A stretch of DNA of 34,396 bases, from NCBI GenBank assembly GCA_937995865.1, contig CALKJA010000193.1, forward strand, positions 1 through 34,396, in the 5' to 3' direction. Numbering within the stretch: the first letter of the stretch is position 1; each line of letters begins with the position of its first letter. A program made the translations under genes and the position numbers. Of this stretch, positions 1 to 9,699 are shown one piece after another. The notes under the pieces were generated by a model, which ran no database searches, was not told the DNA's origin, and saw only the letters and a list, made by a program, of their open reading frames with translations. Origin of the DNA: an uncultured Paracoccaceae bacterium (GTDB taxonomy: Bacteria > Pseudomonadota > Alphaproteobacteria > Rhodobacterales > Rhodobacteraceae).

Positions 1-335
1 AGATTGCACCTGAGGCACTAATGGCCGCGCGGTTGAGCTTTGCACCAGCGGTTCAGATCATCCGATCTGAATTTCCGTTGCACGGGATTTGGTCGGCGAC
101 ACGTTCAGGCGGACAGGCTGGGAACGGAGCGCAGGATATCTTGATTTCGCGACCAGAATTTGACCCCGCTCTTGATCTTTTGCCACCCGGGGCCGCGGTC
201 TTTTTGACAGCGTTGCGCGACATGCCGTTCGGGGCGGCCTTTGAGGCGGCCAGCGCCGCAGAGGCCGAATTTGATATCACAGCCACCCTAACACTCGCGC
301 TCTCGCGCAGCCTCTTTACTGAACTCACGACCTGA
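1..335 (+). CDS. DUF2063 (HvfC/BufC-like) protein, 3' end only
   Basis: The reading frame is already open at the left edge (codons from position 3) and ends with TGA at 333-335, so only about the last 110 residues are present. They match the C-terminal half of DUF2063 proteins: an FPLHGIW segment, then ISRPEFD, then LPPGAAVFLTAL and an alanine-rich helix before FDITATLTLAL. In known systems such proteins (HvfC/BufC) are partners of DUF692 MNIO enzymes, which modify cysteines in small copper-binding RiPP precursors (bufferins). The DoxX gene 11 bases downstream fits this setting. The MNIO enzyme and precursor would lie left of the window and are not seen, so the pathway is inferred. Confidence 0.75.
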   Translation, partial: IAPEALMAARLSFAPAVQIIRSEFPLHGIWSATRSGGQAGNGAQDILISRPEFDPALDLLPPGAAVFLTALRDMPFGAAFEAASAAEAEFDITATLTLALSRSLFTELTT

Positions 336-346
336 AAGACTTTTCC

Positions 347-898
347 ATGATGGACATCCCCTCTCCGCTGATCCGCGTCACCAACCATATCGAGGCCGCT
401 GCTCCTGCTATCCTAACCACCGCCGCGCGACTGGTGTTTGCTGGCGTCTTGCTTATGTATTTTTGGCAATCCGGCACAACCAAAGTCGGCGAAGGGGTGC
501 TTGGGATTTTTCAACCCGGTCCCGGTGCCTATATTCAGATCTTCCCCAAAGCCGTCGAGGCTGCGGGCTACGATGTCTCGCAACTGGGTGTTTGGCACTG
601 GCTCGTGGTTGTTTCAGGCACAATCGCTGAATTTGTGCTGCCGCTTTTGATTGTCCTTGGGTTGCTTACGCGATTGGCGGCAGCTGGCATGATCGGGTTT
701 GTCTTTGTGCAGTCGCTCACCGATCTTTACGGGCACGGCGGGCTGGCCAATGGCACTTTGGGTGCGTGGTTTGACAAAGCCTCAGATGCTCTCATCGCAG
801 ATCAACGGGCGTTCTGGGTCCTGTTGCTTGCGATTCTTGTGTTGCGCGGAGCCGGCCCACTTTCGCTGGACCGGCTGCTTTTCAAGCATGCGGAATAA
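347..898 (+). CDS. DoxX family membrane protein
   Basis: A 183-residue integral membrane protein with about four hydrophobic segments (roughly residues 20-42, 78-103, 105-125 and 153-172) and the DoxX-type TM1 pattern AARLVFAGVLLMYFWQSGTTK. The start may be ATG 347 or ATG 350. It begins 11 bases after the DUF2063 stop, so the two are probably cotranscribed. DoxX proteins are common companions of DUF692/DUF2063 genes in bufferin loci. Their biochemical role there is not settled, and a redox or quinone-linked role is only a suggestion. Confidence 0.85.
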   Translation: MMDIPSPLIRVTNHIEAAAPAILTTAARLVFAGVLLMYFWQSGTTKVGEGVLGIFQPGPGAYIQIFPKAVEAAGYDVSQLGVWHWLVVVSGTIAEFVLPLLIVLGLLTRLAAAGMIGFVFVQSLTDLYGHGGLANGTLGAWFDKASDALIADQRAFWVLLLAILVLRGAGPLSLDRLLFKHAE

Positions 899-901
899 CC
901 G

Positions 902-1270
902 CTAGAAATGCGCTTTTGGCTCATCGGGGCGCCCCGCCGCGACAGCCAAAAGACCTGCGATCCCAGTCATTGCGATAGGGAAGGTTGTGAACACCCCTAA
1001 CCCGAAAGCCAACGCCATCAAACCCGTGGACAAAAGCATAAGAACGCCGCCCCATAAAGCGCGAGCGCGCGACATTGCCGCGCCGGCAATCCCAAGGATC
1101 GGGCCAAGAATGGAAGCCGTGCGCACCAGACCCACGTTGTCAAAATTTCCAAAAACCTCGGCGATCTCGGAATGTTGATCGGCAACTTCCGTATAACCAT
1201 AGCTGAAAAACCCGACGATGAGGCCAAGGACGGACCCAATCAGTCCAAGTGTTAGTGCTGCATTTCTCAT
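902..1270 (-). CDS. small four-helix membrane protein, unknown function
   Basis: A protein of about 122 residues with probably four membrane segments: near residues 3-25, 50-66, and two in 70-112. A hydrophilic loop rich in acidic residues (TEVADQHSEIAEVFGNFDN) lies between the first two. I chose ATG 1270 because it overlaps the stop of the ArsC-like gene as ATGA and has AGGAAG seven bases upstream. The in-frame ATG at 1276 is too close to that site. Glycine-rich helices recall DUF4064-like small membrane proteins, but I would not assign a function. It is translationally coupled to the upstream reductase gene. Confidence 0.7.
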   Translation of the reverse strand: MRNAALTLGLIGSVLGLIVGFFSYGYTEVADQHSEIAEVFGNFDNVGLVRTASILGPILGIAGAAMSRARALWGGVLMLLSTGLMALAFGLGVFTTFPIAMTGIAGLLAVAAGRPDEPKAHF

Positions 1271-1575
1271 AGCCATACTTCCTGTGCGTCGACCTTCCAA
1301 CCAAGAGTCATTTTTTCTGCGCCCACAATAAGAGGTCGCTTCATCAGAGTTGGATTTTCCGAAATTAAATCAATGGGATCACGGGCGCGTTGGCTGTCAT
1401 CCAAAGTTCGCCATGTTGCTGAACTCTTGTTGATCAAGGCCATTCCAAACTCCGAAAATGCCGCATTAAGTACATTTTCGGGCACGCCTGAAGAACGCAC
1501 GTCAACATAAGTCACCTGCGGCAAAGCCTTGATCGCCTTGCGGCAGCTATCGCATGTTTTAAGCCCGTAGAGTTC
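1267..1575 (-). CDS. ArsC/Spx/YffB family thioredoxin-fold protein
   Basis: About 102 residues from a GTG start preceded by AAGGGG; a longer GTG start at 1611 has no ribosome site. The N terminus VELYGLKTCDSCRKAI is the thioredoxin-like strand-helix of the ArsC/Spx family with a CxxC pair. The C-terminal LMKRPLIVG is the conserved KRP(I/L) loop of the same family. YffB-type members are annotated as arsenate reductase-like, yet the classic ArsC HX3CX3R site is absent, so arsenate reduction should not be assumed. A thiol-redox role is more cautious. Its stop overlaps the start of the small membrane protein. Confidence 0.82.
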   Translation of the reverse strand, partial: ELYGLKTCDSCRKAIKALPQVTYVDVRSSGVPENVLNAAFSEFGMALINKSSATWRTLDDSQRARDPIDLISENPTLMKRPLIVGAEKMTLGWKVDAQEVWL

Positions 1576-1705
1576 CACAATGCCGCACCCCTTGCTTTTC
1601 CTGAGCTTCACCTAGTTATTTCAATGGGGTTGCACAAGCGCAGCGCCTCCCAGAGCCGCCCTGGAGAGATCACACACGCGAGGCGGGACTTTAAGGAGAA
1701 CGGCA

Positions 1706-1912
1706 ATGGCCACCGGTACAGTTAAGTGGTTCAACACGACCAAAGGCTACGGATTTATTGAGCCCGAAGGCGGCGGGAAGGACATATTTGTCCATATCTC
1801 GGCGGTGGAACAAGCAGGCCTAACAGGTTTGGCTGACAATCAAAAAGTTGAGTTCGAAGTAGACGAAGGTCGCGACGGGCGCAGCATGGCGTCGAACATC
1901 AAGCCCCTGTAA
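1706..1912 (+). CDS. cold-shock domain protein (CspA family)
   Basis: A 68-residue single cold-shock domain protein, the full family length. The RNA-binding motifs are RNP1 (KGYGFIEP, residues 13-20) and RNP2 (DIFVHIS, 26-32), after the [10 protein letters not shown] opening. Such proteins bind single-stranded RNA or DNA and melt secondary structure, acting in the cytoplasm. A strong AAGGAG site lies ten bases before the ATG. The gene stands alone, divergent from the ArsC-like gene and convergent with thyX. Whether it is cold-induced cannot be told from the sequence. Confidence 0.95.
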   Translation: MATGTVKWFNTTKGYGFIEPEGGGKDIFVHISAVEQAGLTGLADNQKVEFEVDEGRDGRSMASNIKPL

Positions 1913-1934
1913 AGGGTGCGGTGATTGGAAAATA

Positions 1935-1960
1935 GGGCGCGCCGATCCGGCGCCCCCTCT
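1935..1960. terminator. possible hairpin between convergent cspA-like gene and thyX
   Basis: GGGCGC (1935-1940) can pair with GCGCCC (1950-1955) across a nine-base loop, followed by CCTCTT. A wider pairing of AAGGGTG (1912-1918) with CACCCTT (1965-1971) brackets it. There is no true T-run, so termination is only plausible, but the position between two convergent stops is right. Confidence 0.4.
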
Positions 1961-1963
1961 TGC

Positions 1964-2902
1964 TCACCCTTGTGCCAGCAAAGCCTGAAACTCGCGCCAT
2001 TCGCCTTTGGACATGCCGCTGGTTTCTTGTGTAACCTCTTCGCCCGCAATCAATTTGCGGACGCACTCCATCGCGCGCGCGCTCATAGTTGCGCCGCCCT
2101 TGCGGTAGTCTTCGAAAGCCGCAAAGGCCAGTGGCACCCAATCGGCCACAATTTTACAAATTTCATCGGCATATACGCGGATTTCATATTGAGCATGCGC
2201 ATCCGCGCGCAGGCGAAGAAAATGGAACAGGTTGTGAAGGTCCACCTTCCAATACCATTGAGTATAGATGTTCGCAGGCAAGTTCATGCGCGCCAACTCG
2301 CGGGCAAGGCCTTGCTGGCCCTCATCTGAGATCATCGCTTCATAATTGTCATAAGCACGACCTGAGTCTTCTTTGAGAATTTTAAGCACGCGGGCGGCCT
2401 CTTCGCCTTCAAGCAGCGCACCGCGCCCCTGATTATTGACCACCGACTGCGCCGCGAGATGATCAGGCGCAGGGATATAGAACTCACGATCAAGGATCGA
2501 ATATCGTGCGGAATACTCATTCACATTCGCTGTGCGGTGCCGGATCCACTGACGGGCAACAAACACAGGCAGTTTCACGTGCAGTTTCACTTCGCACATC
2601 TCGAACGGCGTGGAGTGCCAGTGCCGCATCAAATAGCGAATAAGACCTTCGTCATTGCTAACATGTTTGGTCCCTTCGCCATAAGAGACACGCGCCGCCT
2701 GTACGATGGCGTTGTCGTCACCCATATAGTCGATGACGCGGACAAACCCGTGATCTAGCACCTGATGGGCGGTATACAATCGCTCTTCCATCCCCGGGCT
2801 CACAGCACGGCGCGTCGTCGTTTGTTGGCTGCGGGCCGCCTCAATCTGGCTTTGTTGCGCGTCTGAAAGTGGCATCCCGGCGTCCCATTCTTGCTGGATC
2901 AT
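1964..2902 (-). CDS. thyX: flavin-dependent thymidylate synthase ThyX
   Basis: A 312-residue ThyX, which makes dTMP from dUMP using methylenetetrahydrofolate, NADPH and FAD in a cytoplasmic homotetramer. The signature RHRX7S is present as [11 protein letters not shown] (R121-S131), with VSYG upstream and the NLFHFLRLR helix near residue 228 that shapes the nucleotide and FAD sites. The roughly 40-residue N-terminal extension is typical of alphaproteobacterial ThyX. The start may also be the ATG at residue 10 (MPLSDAQQ), which has a GGGACGCCGGG stretch upstream. ThyX use implies no dependence on a ThyA-type enzyme for dTMP, though thyA elsewhere cannot be excluded. Confidence 0.97.
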   Translation of the reverse strand: MIQQEWDAGMPLSDAQQSQIEAARSQQTTTRRAVSPGMEERLYTAHQVLDHGFVRVIDYMGDDNAIVQAARVSYGEGTKHVSNDEGLIRYLMRHWHSTPFEMCEVKLHVKLPVFVARQWIRHRTANVNEYSARYSILDREFYIPAPDHLAAQSVVNNQGRGALLEGEEAARVLKILKEDSGRAYDNYEAMISDEGQQGLARELARMNLPANIYTQWYWKVDLHNLFHFLRLRADAHAQYEIRVYADEICKIVADWVPLAFAAFEDYRKGGATMSARAMECVRKLIAGEEVTQETSGMSKGEWREFQALLAQG

Positions 2903-2930
2903 AATTCGAGTCGCCTCGACTATATATGCG

Positions 2931-2957
2931 CTGACAAGCCTCGCAAACCGCTATATC
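2931..2957 (+). promoter_or_regulatory. weak candidate promoter for the TbpB-like/Slam unit
   Basis: CTGACA (2931-2936) and TATATC (2952-2957) are spaced 15 bases apart, shorter than the ideal 17. They lie in the 120-base divergent gap between thyX and the lipoprotein gene. I see no Fur-, Irr- or IscR-like box here. Confidence 0.25.
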
Positions 2958-3022
2958 ATGGTTGGGCTTGGCGGGAGCCGCACCCAATGCCAAGAGCACT
3001 CCGGACGATACGGGATACTAAG

Positions 3023-3970
3023 ATGCCAACAAACGCCACCCTGATCAAAGCCGTATTAGCGGGGATTGCAGCACTTGGGCTGGCCGCCTGCAGCGCATCA
3101 GAGTTTATCGGCGAACCTGCAGCAGGCGACACCACAGTGGATGAAACTGCGCCTGTTACCACAATCAACAACGCGTTTTTGTTCGATACGGACCGAAACC
3201 TGACGGCAAACCTTTTTGTGTATGATGCAGTAAACGATACGATCACGATCAATAACTTGCCCTTCGACAATACCGATGAAAGCGGCAATTCCTATGCCAA
3301 TGCAGGTACCATCGGCGGCACCGGAATACCGTTCTACCAATCGCCTCAGATTGCAGGCGGCACCTTCAATTATTTTGCGGTCATTTTGGAAAGCGACGCG
3401 GGCTATAGCTTTGGTGGGTCCGTTGCCACGGGCAACTTTGGCGATTTCGGGTTTGGCGGGGCATATATCGAACGCTCCGAATCTGCGCTCCCGCCTGAGC
3501 AAGTAGACAACTATATTTTCACTGGGGACTATGCGGGTACCCGCGTGGTTGGCAATGGCGGTGCGGGAAATGACGACGTGGGATTTGTGGTGGGCACCGC
3601 GCGCCTCCAGGTAGACCTACGCGACCTCGATACCGGCGGTTCTGCGATTGGCGGTGTTACAGGCCGAACGCTTTACAGCAGTGCAGGTGTTGAATTGGGA
3701 ACCTTGGCTGGGCTCCAGCTAAACCTAGCAGATATAAACCAAGCCGAAAATGGACTTGAGAACGGCACAACCGATGTCCGCAATGCCGACGGATCGCTAG
3801 CACAACAGGGCGAATGGCTGGGCTCGTTTGCAGGACCGAACGGCGAAGAGATTGTCGGGTTCCTCGTTGTCGAAGGCACATGGTCCGACAATGACTTCAA
3901 CTTTTCGGATGATGTCGACGTGATCCCACAAGAGATCCGAGAAACCGGCGTCTTTATCCTCGAGCGCTAA
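3023..3970 (+). CDS. TbpB-like surface lipoprotein, probable Slam cargo
   Basis: A 315-residue lipoprotein. From ATG 3023 it opens with a short basic stretch, a hydrophobic core and the lipobox LAAC (signal peptidase II site at about residue 21), followed by an acidic, threonine-rich linker. The upstream frame from 2891 would bury this signal, so I reject it. The rest is glycine- and aromatic-rich beta sequence ending in the TbpB-type barrel pattern GEWLGSFAGPNGEEIVGFLVVEG, where the F.GP.GEE..G element is typical of TbpB-like beta-barrel domains. Classical TbpB is two-lobed and about twice as long; this is a single-lobe version. The gene for a Slam translocon begins four bases after its stop, which makes surface export likely. 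The ligand is unknown: transferrin itself is unlikely in a free-living bacterium. Confidence 0.85.
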   Translation: MPTNATLIKAVLAGIAALGLAACSASEFIGEPAAGDTTVDETAPVTTINNAFLFDTDRNLTANLFVYDAVNDTITINNLPFDNTDESGNSYANAGTIGGTGIPFYQSPQIAGGTFNYFAVILESDAGYSFGGSVATGNFGDFGFGGAYIERSESALPPEQVDNYIFTGDYAGTRVVGNGGAGNDDVGFVVGTARLQVDLRDLDTGGSAIGGVTGRTLYSSAGVELGTLAGLQLNLADINQAENGLENGTTDVRNADGSLAQQGEWLGSFAGPNGEEIVGFLVVEGTWSDNDFNFSDDVDVIPQEIRETGVFILER

Positions 3971-3974
3971 AGAC

Positions 3975-5315
3975 ATGTTGCGCGCGGCCCTTGTTTGGCT
4001 CAGCGTCATGCTCTGCCCCTTAAGCGCAGGATCACAAGAGCTACGTCTTAGCGTTGAGGATACCCGGCAACTTGTTTTTGTCTTGCTGGGTCAGAATCAA
4101 CCATCAGCCGCAGCTCATGCGGCCCGTGCGGTTCTTGAGGCACGGCCCGGCGATATTCCTGCGCTTCTTGGCTTGTCTCAGGCCGCCCTTGCATTAGGAC
4201 AAAGCACCGCCGCCGCGGACGCGGGACAACGTGCATGGCAAAATGCAAAAAGCCTGCGCGATCGGTTTGCCAGCGCAATGGTAACAGCCCGCGCACTCGC
4301 TGCCGATGAACGCAAGCTGCAAGCACAGCTGTGGTTGAGGCGTGCGTATCAAGCGGCCCCCGACGCTCAAGCAAAACGGGCAGCAGCCCGCGATATCCGG
4401 CGTCTTCGTCAGCTCACACCGCTCCTCATACAGCTGAGTTTTGGCATTGAACCATCGAGCAATATCAATGGCGGTGCGCGATCTGAAAGGGTCGAAGGCG
4501 GCACAATCAGCGGCACGTCCCTTGCGCTTTCCGGGATAGAATTTAACACAAGCGCTCAGCTGCGATATACTGTGCCATCGCAAGGAAATTCACGCCACAG
4601 CCTGACGGCGCGCGGAACTTGGCGCCAATTTACGTTGTCATCGCAAGCACGGGCCATTGCGCCCGCTGCCTCCGGTTCTGATTTCGCCTTTGGCGAGGTC
4701 GAACTTGGCTGGGAAGGGCGGCATAGGCGCGGAAAAGGTCAACTCACCCACCGGCTCAACTTGGGACACAGCCGATCGGGCGGGGCAGCGCTTTCACGGT
4801 TTGTTGGCGGAGCTTTGGGCTGGTCACAACCGCTGGGCGGCACACAGCACGGCGGGGGACGGCTTTCGTTTACCTACCAGCTGGAACGACAAGACCGTTT
4901 AGACTCACCCATTCGATCCTCGACGTTAAACGCATTGAGCGCCCAGTGGGATTTTAGGTCTGAAGCGGGCCAATGGGCGATAAGTGGCCGGGTGGCGCGG
5001 CTCGCTTCAGAAAGTGCAATCATCGGCCATGACGCAGCCTCGCTCACGGCACGTTTTACACCGCGCAAGCCATGGATCGGCACGCAAACAAGACTGGCCG
5101 CACAGTATGAGCACCGCAGCTACGCACAGCCGATTATCTTTGGCCTGCGGCGCGACAATACACTCGAGCTGTCTGTTGATATCACTTTTGGCAAGATTGA
5201 TTACTACGGCTTTGCACCCACGCTGGATCTGACCGCGCGGCGCACGCAAAGCAGTATTGATCTGTATGATGCACAAACTCTGTCAGTTGGACTTGGCTTG
5301 ACGTCGCTGTTTTAA
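3975..5315 (+). CDS. Slam family outer-membrane lipoprotein translocon (DUF560)
   Basis: A 446-residue protein with a signal peptide (MLRAALVWLSVMLCPLSAGSQ), an alpha-helical alanine-rich TPR-like region (about 25-150) and then a beta-barrel domain (about 155-446) of alternating amphipathic strands. It ends with the family signature Y-GF-P-LDLT-RR--S--DLYD and a terminal phenylalanine, as in Bam-inserted barrels. This TPR-plus-14-strand-barrel layout is that of Slam (surface lipoprotein assembly modulator, type XI secretion), which moves TbpB-like lipoproteins to the outer leaflet. The four-base gap from the TbpB-like gene indicates a cargo-translocon pair. No TonB-dependent receptor is adjacent. 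The call rests on architecture and C-terminal motif, not on a search. Confidence 0.88.
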   Translation: MLRAALVWLSVMLCPLSAGSQELRLSVEDTRQLVFVLLGQNQPSAAAHAARAVLEARPGDIPALLGLSQAALALGQSTAAADAGQRAWQNAKSLRDRFASAMVTARALAADERKLQAQLWLRRAYQAAPDAQAKRAAARDIRRLRQLTPLLIQLSFGIEPSSNINGGARSERVEGGTISGTSLALSGIEFNTSAQLRYTVPSQGNSRHSLTARGTWRQFTLSSQARAIAPAASGSDFAFGEVELGWEGRHRRGKGQLTHRLNLGHSRSGGAALSRFVGGALGWSQPLGGTQHGGGRLSFTYQLERQDRLDSPIRSSTLNALSAQWDFRSEAGQWAISGRVARLASESAIIGHDAASLTARFTPRKPWIGTQTRLAAQYEHRSYAQPIIFGLRRDNTLELSVDITFGKIDYYGFAPTLDLTARRTQSSIDLYDAQTLSVGLGLTSLF

Positions 5316-5369
5316 GGGTCAGGTTGGAGAAGATCACAGTTCTTGAACACCCAAGTAAAGGATAGCCCA

Positions 5370-5798
5370 ATGGCCCTCACATATTTGCACACGATGGTCC
5401 GTGTAAAAGACCTCGATGCGTCTATCACGTTTTATAAACTCTTGGGGCTGGAGGAGACCCGCCGCCACGATAGCGAAGGCGGCCGGTTCACGCTTGTTTT
5501 CATGGCGCCTCCGGGCCAACCAGAATGCCCGGTTGAGCTAACCCATAATTGGGATGGCGATGATGATTTGCCGTCCGATAGCCGCCACTTCGGTCATCTC
5601 GCCTATCGCGTTGATGATATCTATGCGGTTTGCCAGCACCTGATGGACAATGGTGTGACGATCAATCGCCCACCTCGCGATGGGCATATGGCGTTCGTGC
5701 GCTCTCCGGACAACATTTCGATTGAGTTGCTGCAATTAGGCGACAATCTTCCAGCCGCCGAGCCGTGGGCTTCGATGGGCAACACGGGTCATTGGTAA
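5370..5798 (+). CDS. gloA: lactoylglutathione lyase (glyoxalase I)
   Basis: A 142-residue VOC-fold enzyme that isomerises the methylglyoxal-glutathione hemithioacetal to S-lactoylglutathione in the cytoplasm. Both VOC modules are visible: HTMVRVKDLDASITFY-LLGLEE at the N terminus and FGHLAYRVDDI in the second half. Candidate metal ligands are the His in LHT, the Glu in VELTHN, the His in FGHLAY and the Glu in SIELLQ. I chose ATG 5370, with AAAGGA about seven bases upstream, over a TTG at 5343. The C-terminal tail is slightly longer than in E. coli GloA. It lies 54 bases after slam and just before the DUF1194 gene. Confidence 0.93.
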   Translation: MALTYLHTMVRVKDLDASITFYKLLGLEETRRHDSEGGRFTLVFMAPPGQPECPVELTHNWDGDDDLPSDSRHFGHLAYRVDDIYAVCQHLMDNGVTINRPPRDGHMAFVRSPDNISIELLQLGDNLPAAEPWASMGNTGHW

Positions 5799-5818
5799 GG
5801 TCTAGGGGCCTCGCGCAA

Positions 5819-6583
5819 GTGGGCAGCCGGTTGCGTGAGGTTTGCTTTGCTTCGGTCGCGCTTCTTGGCCTCTGGGCTTTTTCCGCACAAGCCGCCTGCC
5901 GTCAGGCGCTTGCGCTTGGGCTTGATGTCTCAGCCTCAGTGAACAGCAGCGAGTATCGGCTTCAAGTTGAAGGGCTCGCCCGCGCGCTGCTTTCGCCGGT
6001 CGTGCGCGAAAAGATCCTAGCTATGCCTGAGGCGCCTGTGCACATTTATGCATTTGAGTGGAGTGGTCCCGGCATTCAGCGCAGCATTTTACCTTGGACG
6101 GAAATTACCTCTTTGCCTGTGCTGTCTGCGGCAGCCGCCCAGATTGCTGCTTATCAACGTGATCCACTTGGGGATTCTGTGGACCAATCCACCGCAATCA
6201 ATCCAGCAATTGCACATGGGCTTCATGCTCTGTCTGAACGCTCAAACTGCTGGAAGAAAACAATGGATATCTCTGGTGACGGGACGCATAACACAGGAGG
6301 CGATCCGCGCGATATGCGACGAGCTCTCACTACGGCAGACGTTATCGTCAATGGTCTGGTTGTGGGTATCGACAATCCGCGCCCCGGCGATACGCGCCAA
6401 TTAGAGCTAGGAGAACTGAGCGCCTATTATGATGCGTTTGTAATTCACGGGCCTGGCGCTTTTGTTGAAACAGCACTTGGCTATGCAGACTTCGAACGTG
6501 CGATGCGCCGCAAGCTTGAGCGGGAATTGGAAGGGCTTGTTTTCGGTAGCAGCATCCAAACGCTTGGTGCGGAATTCCACTAG
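5819..6583 (+). CDS. DUF1194 family secreted protein with VWA-like fold
   Basis: About 254 residues from GTG 5819, which has AGGGG ten bases upstream and gives a clean signal peptide (MGSRLREVCF then a hydrophobic core ending AFSAQA). A longer frame begins at GTG 5765 inside gloA and lacks a sensible N terminus. After cleavage the mature protein opens with LALGLDVSASVNSSEY, a D-S-S MIDAS-like motif typical of von Willebrand A folds, and later has DISGDGTHNTGGDPRDMR, a signature I associate with DUF1194. It is probably periplasmic. The role is unknown. Metal-dependent protein binding is a reasonable inference. Confidence 0.85.
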   Translation: MGSRLREVCFASVALLGLWAFSAQAACRQALALGLDVSASVNSSEYRLQVEGLARALLSPVVREKILAMPEAPVHIYAFEWSGPGIQRSILPWTEITSLPVLSAAAAQIAAYQRDPLGDSVDQSTAINPAIAHGLHALSERSNCWKKTMDISGDGTHNTGGDPRDMRRALTTADVIVNGLVVGIDNPRPGDTRQLELGELSAYYDAFVIHGPGAFVETALGYADFERAMRRKLERELEGLVFGSSIQTLGAEFH

Positions 6584-6665
6584 CTTCGCTTGCCTATCTC
6601 GAAAGACGGTACGGCGACGCACATCCACGGCAAAGGCTACGTTTTGCACCGGATCTGTAGCCGAC

Positions 6666-7181
6666 TTAATAGATGTACCGTATTTGATCCGACCAATACC
6701 GTTCAACACGTCTGAGAGCCGTGTTGATTTCATCTATGCCTCCGACGCCCAGCACCCCGCCAGATTGCAACCCTTCTGCATGGCGGCTGAATAGATCCGC
6801 CACAACATCGCGCACACCGCGGCCCTTTTCCGTTAGGCGCACACGCACAGAGCGTCGGTCAATTTCACAACGTTGATGGTGCATGTAACCGATCTCAACC
6901 AGCTTCTTTAGGTTATAGCTGACGTTTGAGCCTTGATAGTAACCTCGGGTTTTGAGTTCGCCCGCAGTCACCTCATTATCGCCGATGTTGAACAACAAGA
7001 GTGCCTGTACAGCGTTGATTTCCAAAACACCGACCCGTTCAAATTCATCCTTGATCACATCAAGAAGAAGCCGGTGAAGGCGTTCCACAAGAGCAAGCGA
7101 TTCCAAGTAGCCCGAGATAAACTCAGAAGCGTTTGCCGCGGTCTGAGGCGGCGTCTGATTGATGTCAGAATGAATGCTCAT
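6666..7181 (-). CDS. MarR-type winged-helix regulator, LdtR-like
   Basis: About 171 residues from ATG 7181, preceded by GGAG six bases upstream; the TTG at 7193 is less likely. The winged-helix core spans roughly residues 55-130: an ALLLFNIGDNEVTAGEL helix, the GSNVSYNLKKLVEIGYM recognition helix, and the wing CEIDRRSVRVRLTEKG. This pattern resembles the LdtR regulators of Rhizobiales, which control cell-wall and stress genes, but target genes in this organism are not known. A flexible tail follows. It lies downstream of sdhE on the same strand, 57 bases away, and converges with the DUF1194 gene. Confidence 0.85.
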   Translation of the reverse strand: MSIHSDINQTPPQTAANASEFISGYLESLALVERLHRLLLDVIKDEFERVGVLEINAVQALLLFNIGDNEVTAGELKTRGYYQGSNVSYNLKKLVEIGYMHHQRCEIDRRSVRVRLTEKGRGVRDVVADLFSRHAEGLQSGGVLGVGGIDEINTALRRVERYWSDQIRYIY

Positions 7182-7238
7182 ATGGGTCTCCAAGCACGTT
7201 GTTGAAGACAGGTCTGACGCATAAACGAAAAGAAAGGA

Positions 7239-7512
7239 TTAAGTGGGGCGGCCTTCTGGCGTCGTTTCACTAAAATGCTGGGCAATCTCTTTTATGAGCG
7301 GCGCAAAGAGTGCCGGTGGTGTGGCTTGCCCGCTGACCCATTGATACAGATCGTGATCGCTTTCCTCGAGCATTGTTTCGTACAGATCCAGCTCAGGCGC
7401 CTCCATCACGCCAAGCCGCGCGTCGGCGTAGCTGGTCAGGATTACATCCATTTCCTTGATGCCGCGGCGGATTGAGCGCATATACAGCCGCTTGCGCCGG
7501 GTCTCAATCGTT

Positions 7513-7520
<8 letters not shown>
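7239..7520 (-). CDS. sdhE: succinate dehydrogenase flavinylation factor SdhE
   Basis: A 93-residue SdhE/Sdh5 protein, which promotes covalent FAD attachment to the SdhA subunit. The hallmark RGIKEMD (RGxxEMD) follows RRKRLYMRSIR near the N terminus, then ELDLYETMLEESDHDLYQWVSG, the family's conserved acidic C-terminal half. The start ATG at 7520 lies inside the end of the XRE regulator gene, giving an 8-base overlap. An upstream in-frame extension to 7589 lies wholly inside that gene and has no family match. Confidence 0.95.
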
Positions 7521-9163
<1,643 letters not shown>

Positions 9164-9191
9164 ATTGGACCACAAACGGAGCAACGGATAA

Positions 9192-9620
9192 ATGTCCGGC
9201 GATTTGCCTGAATATTACTTCCGGATCCGCGAGAAAGGCGCTGTTGTCTTCCGCGTGGATACCGAAAACCGCCAGCGTCGGATCGATATGGATCAGATCG
9301 CAATTGTAAACGTTGTGAATGGGCAGATCAAACCGCATGGCCAAAGGGAGCTGTCGCCAGAAGACCTTGAAGTCATCCAAGGCTGGATGGCGGACCGCGT
9401 TGAAGTCCTTGAAGACCGCGTCATCGACGATATCCATCGGGCCGTGGATCATTTGAACCTGACCGCCCAATGGGTGCAGACCACAGCAACTGATGAACAG
9501 CTAGAAGATTTAACGGACACGTTGCTTTTGGCCATGCACGACTTGCGTAGCGTTTTGGTGCGCAAAAAGTCAGACCGTTTGTTGGCTGAGCGCGCGTCAT
9601 CTGAGGATGCCGCGGAGTAG
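9192..9620 (+). CDS. conserved hypothetical protein, helical
   Basis: A 142-residue cytoplasmic protein 28 bases after the aminotransferase, probably in the same transcript, with GGAG before the start. The N-terminal third looks like a small beta sheet (YYFRIREKGAVVFRVD, then RIDMDQIAIVNVVNG). The rest is charged and helical, with an amphipathic region EVLEDRVIDDIHRAVDHLNL. No enzyme motif, signal peptide or membrane segment is visible. I do not recognise a named family. Confidence 0.75.
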   Translation: MSGDLPEYYFRIREKGAVVFRVDTENRQRRIDMDQIAIVNVVNGQIKPHGQRELSPEDLEVIQGWMADRVEVLEDRVIDDIHRAVDHLNLTAQWVQTTATDEQLEDLTDTLLLAMHDLRSVLVRKKSDRLLAERASSEDAAE

Positions 9621-9699
9621 CGAAACTTCGTTTTTTGCTTAGGTGCATCGTAAGCTGCCTGTGCAATTCTGAGTTGGTCAGAACCAAAGACCTGCGTGA

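Noticed and set aside
1925-2329. A 134-codon plus-strand frame opposite thyX
   Set aside because: Low-complexity, shadow of a strongly conserved gene.
9619-9640. Short CGAA-AC-TTCG hairpin followed by T6 after the hypothetical gene
   Set aside because: The stem is only four base pairs with a two-base loop, too weak to call a terminator, though the T-run is suggestive.
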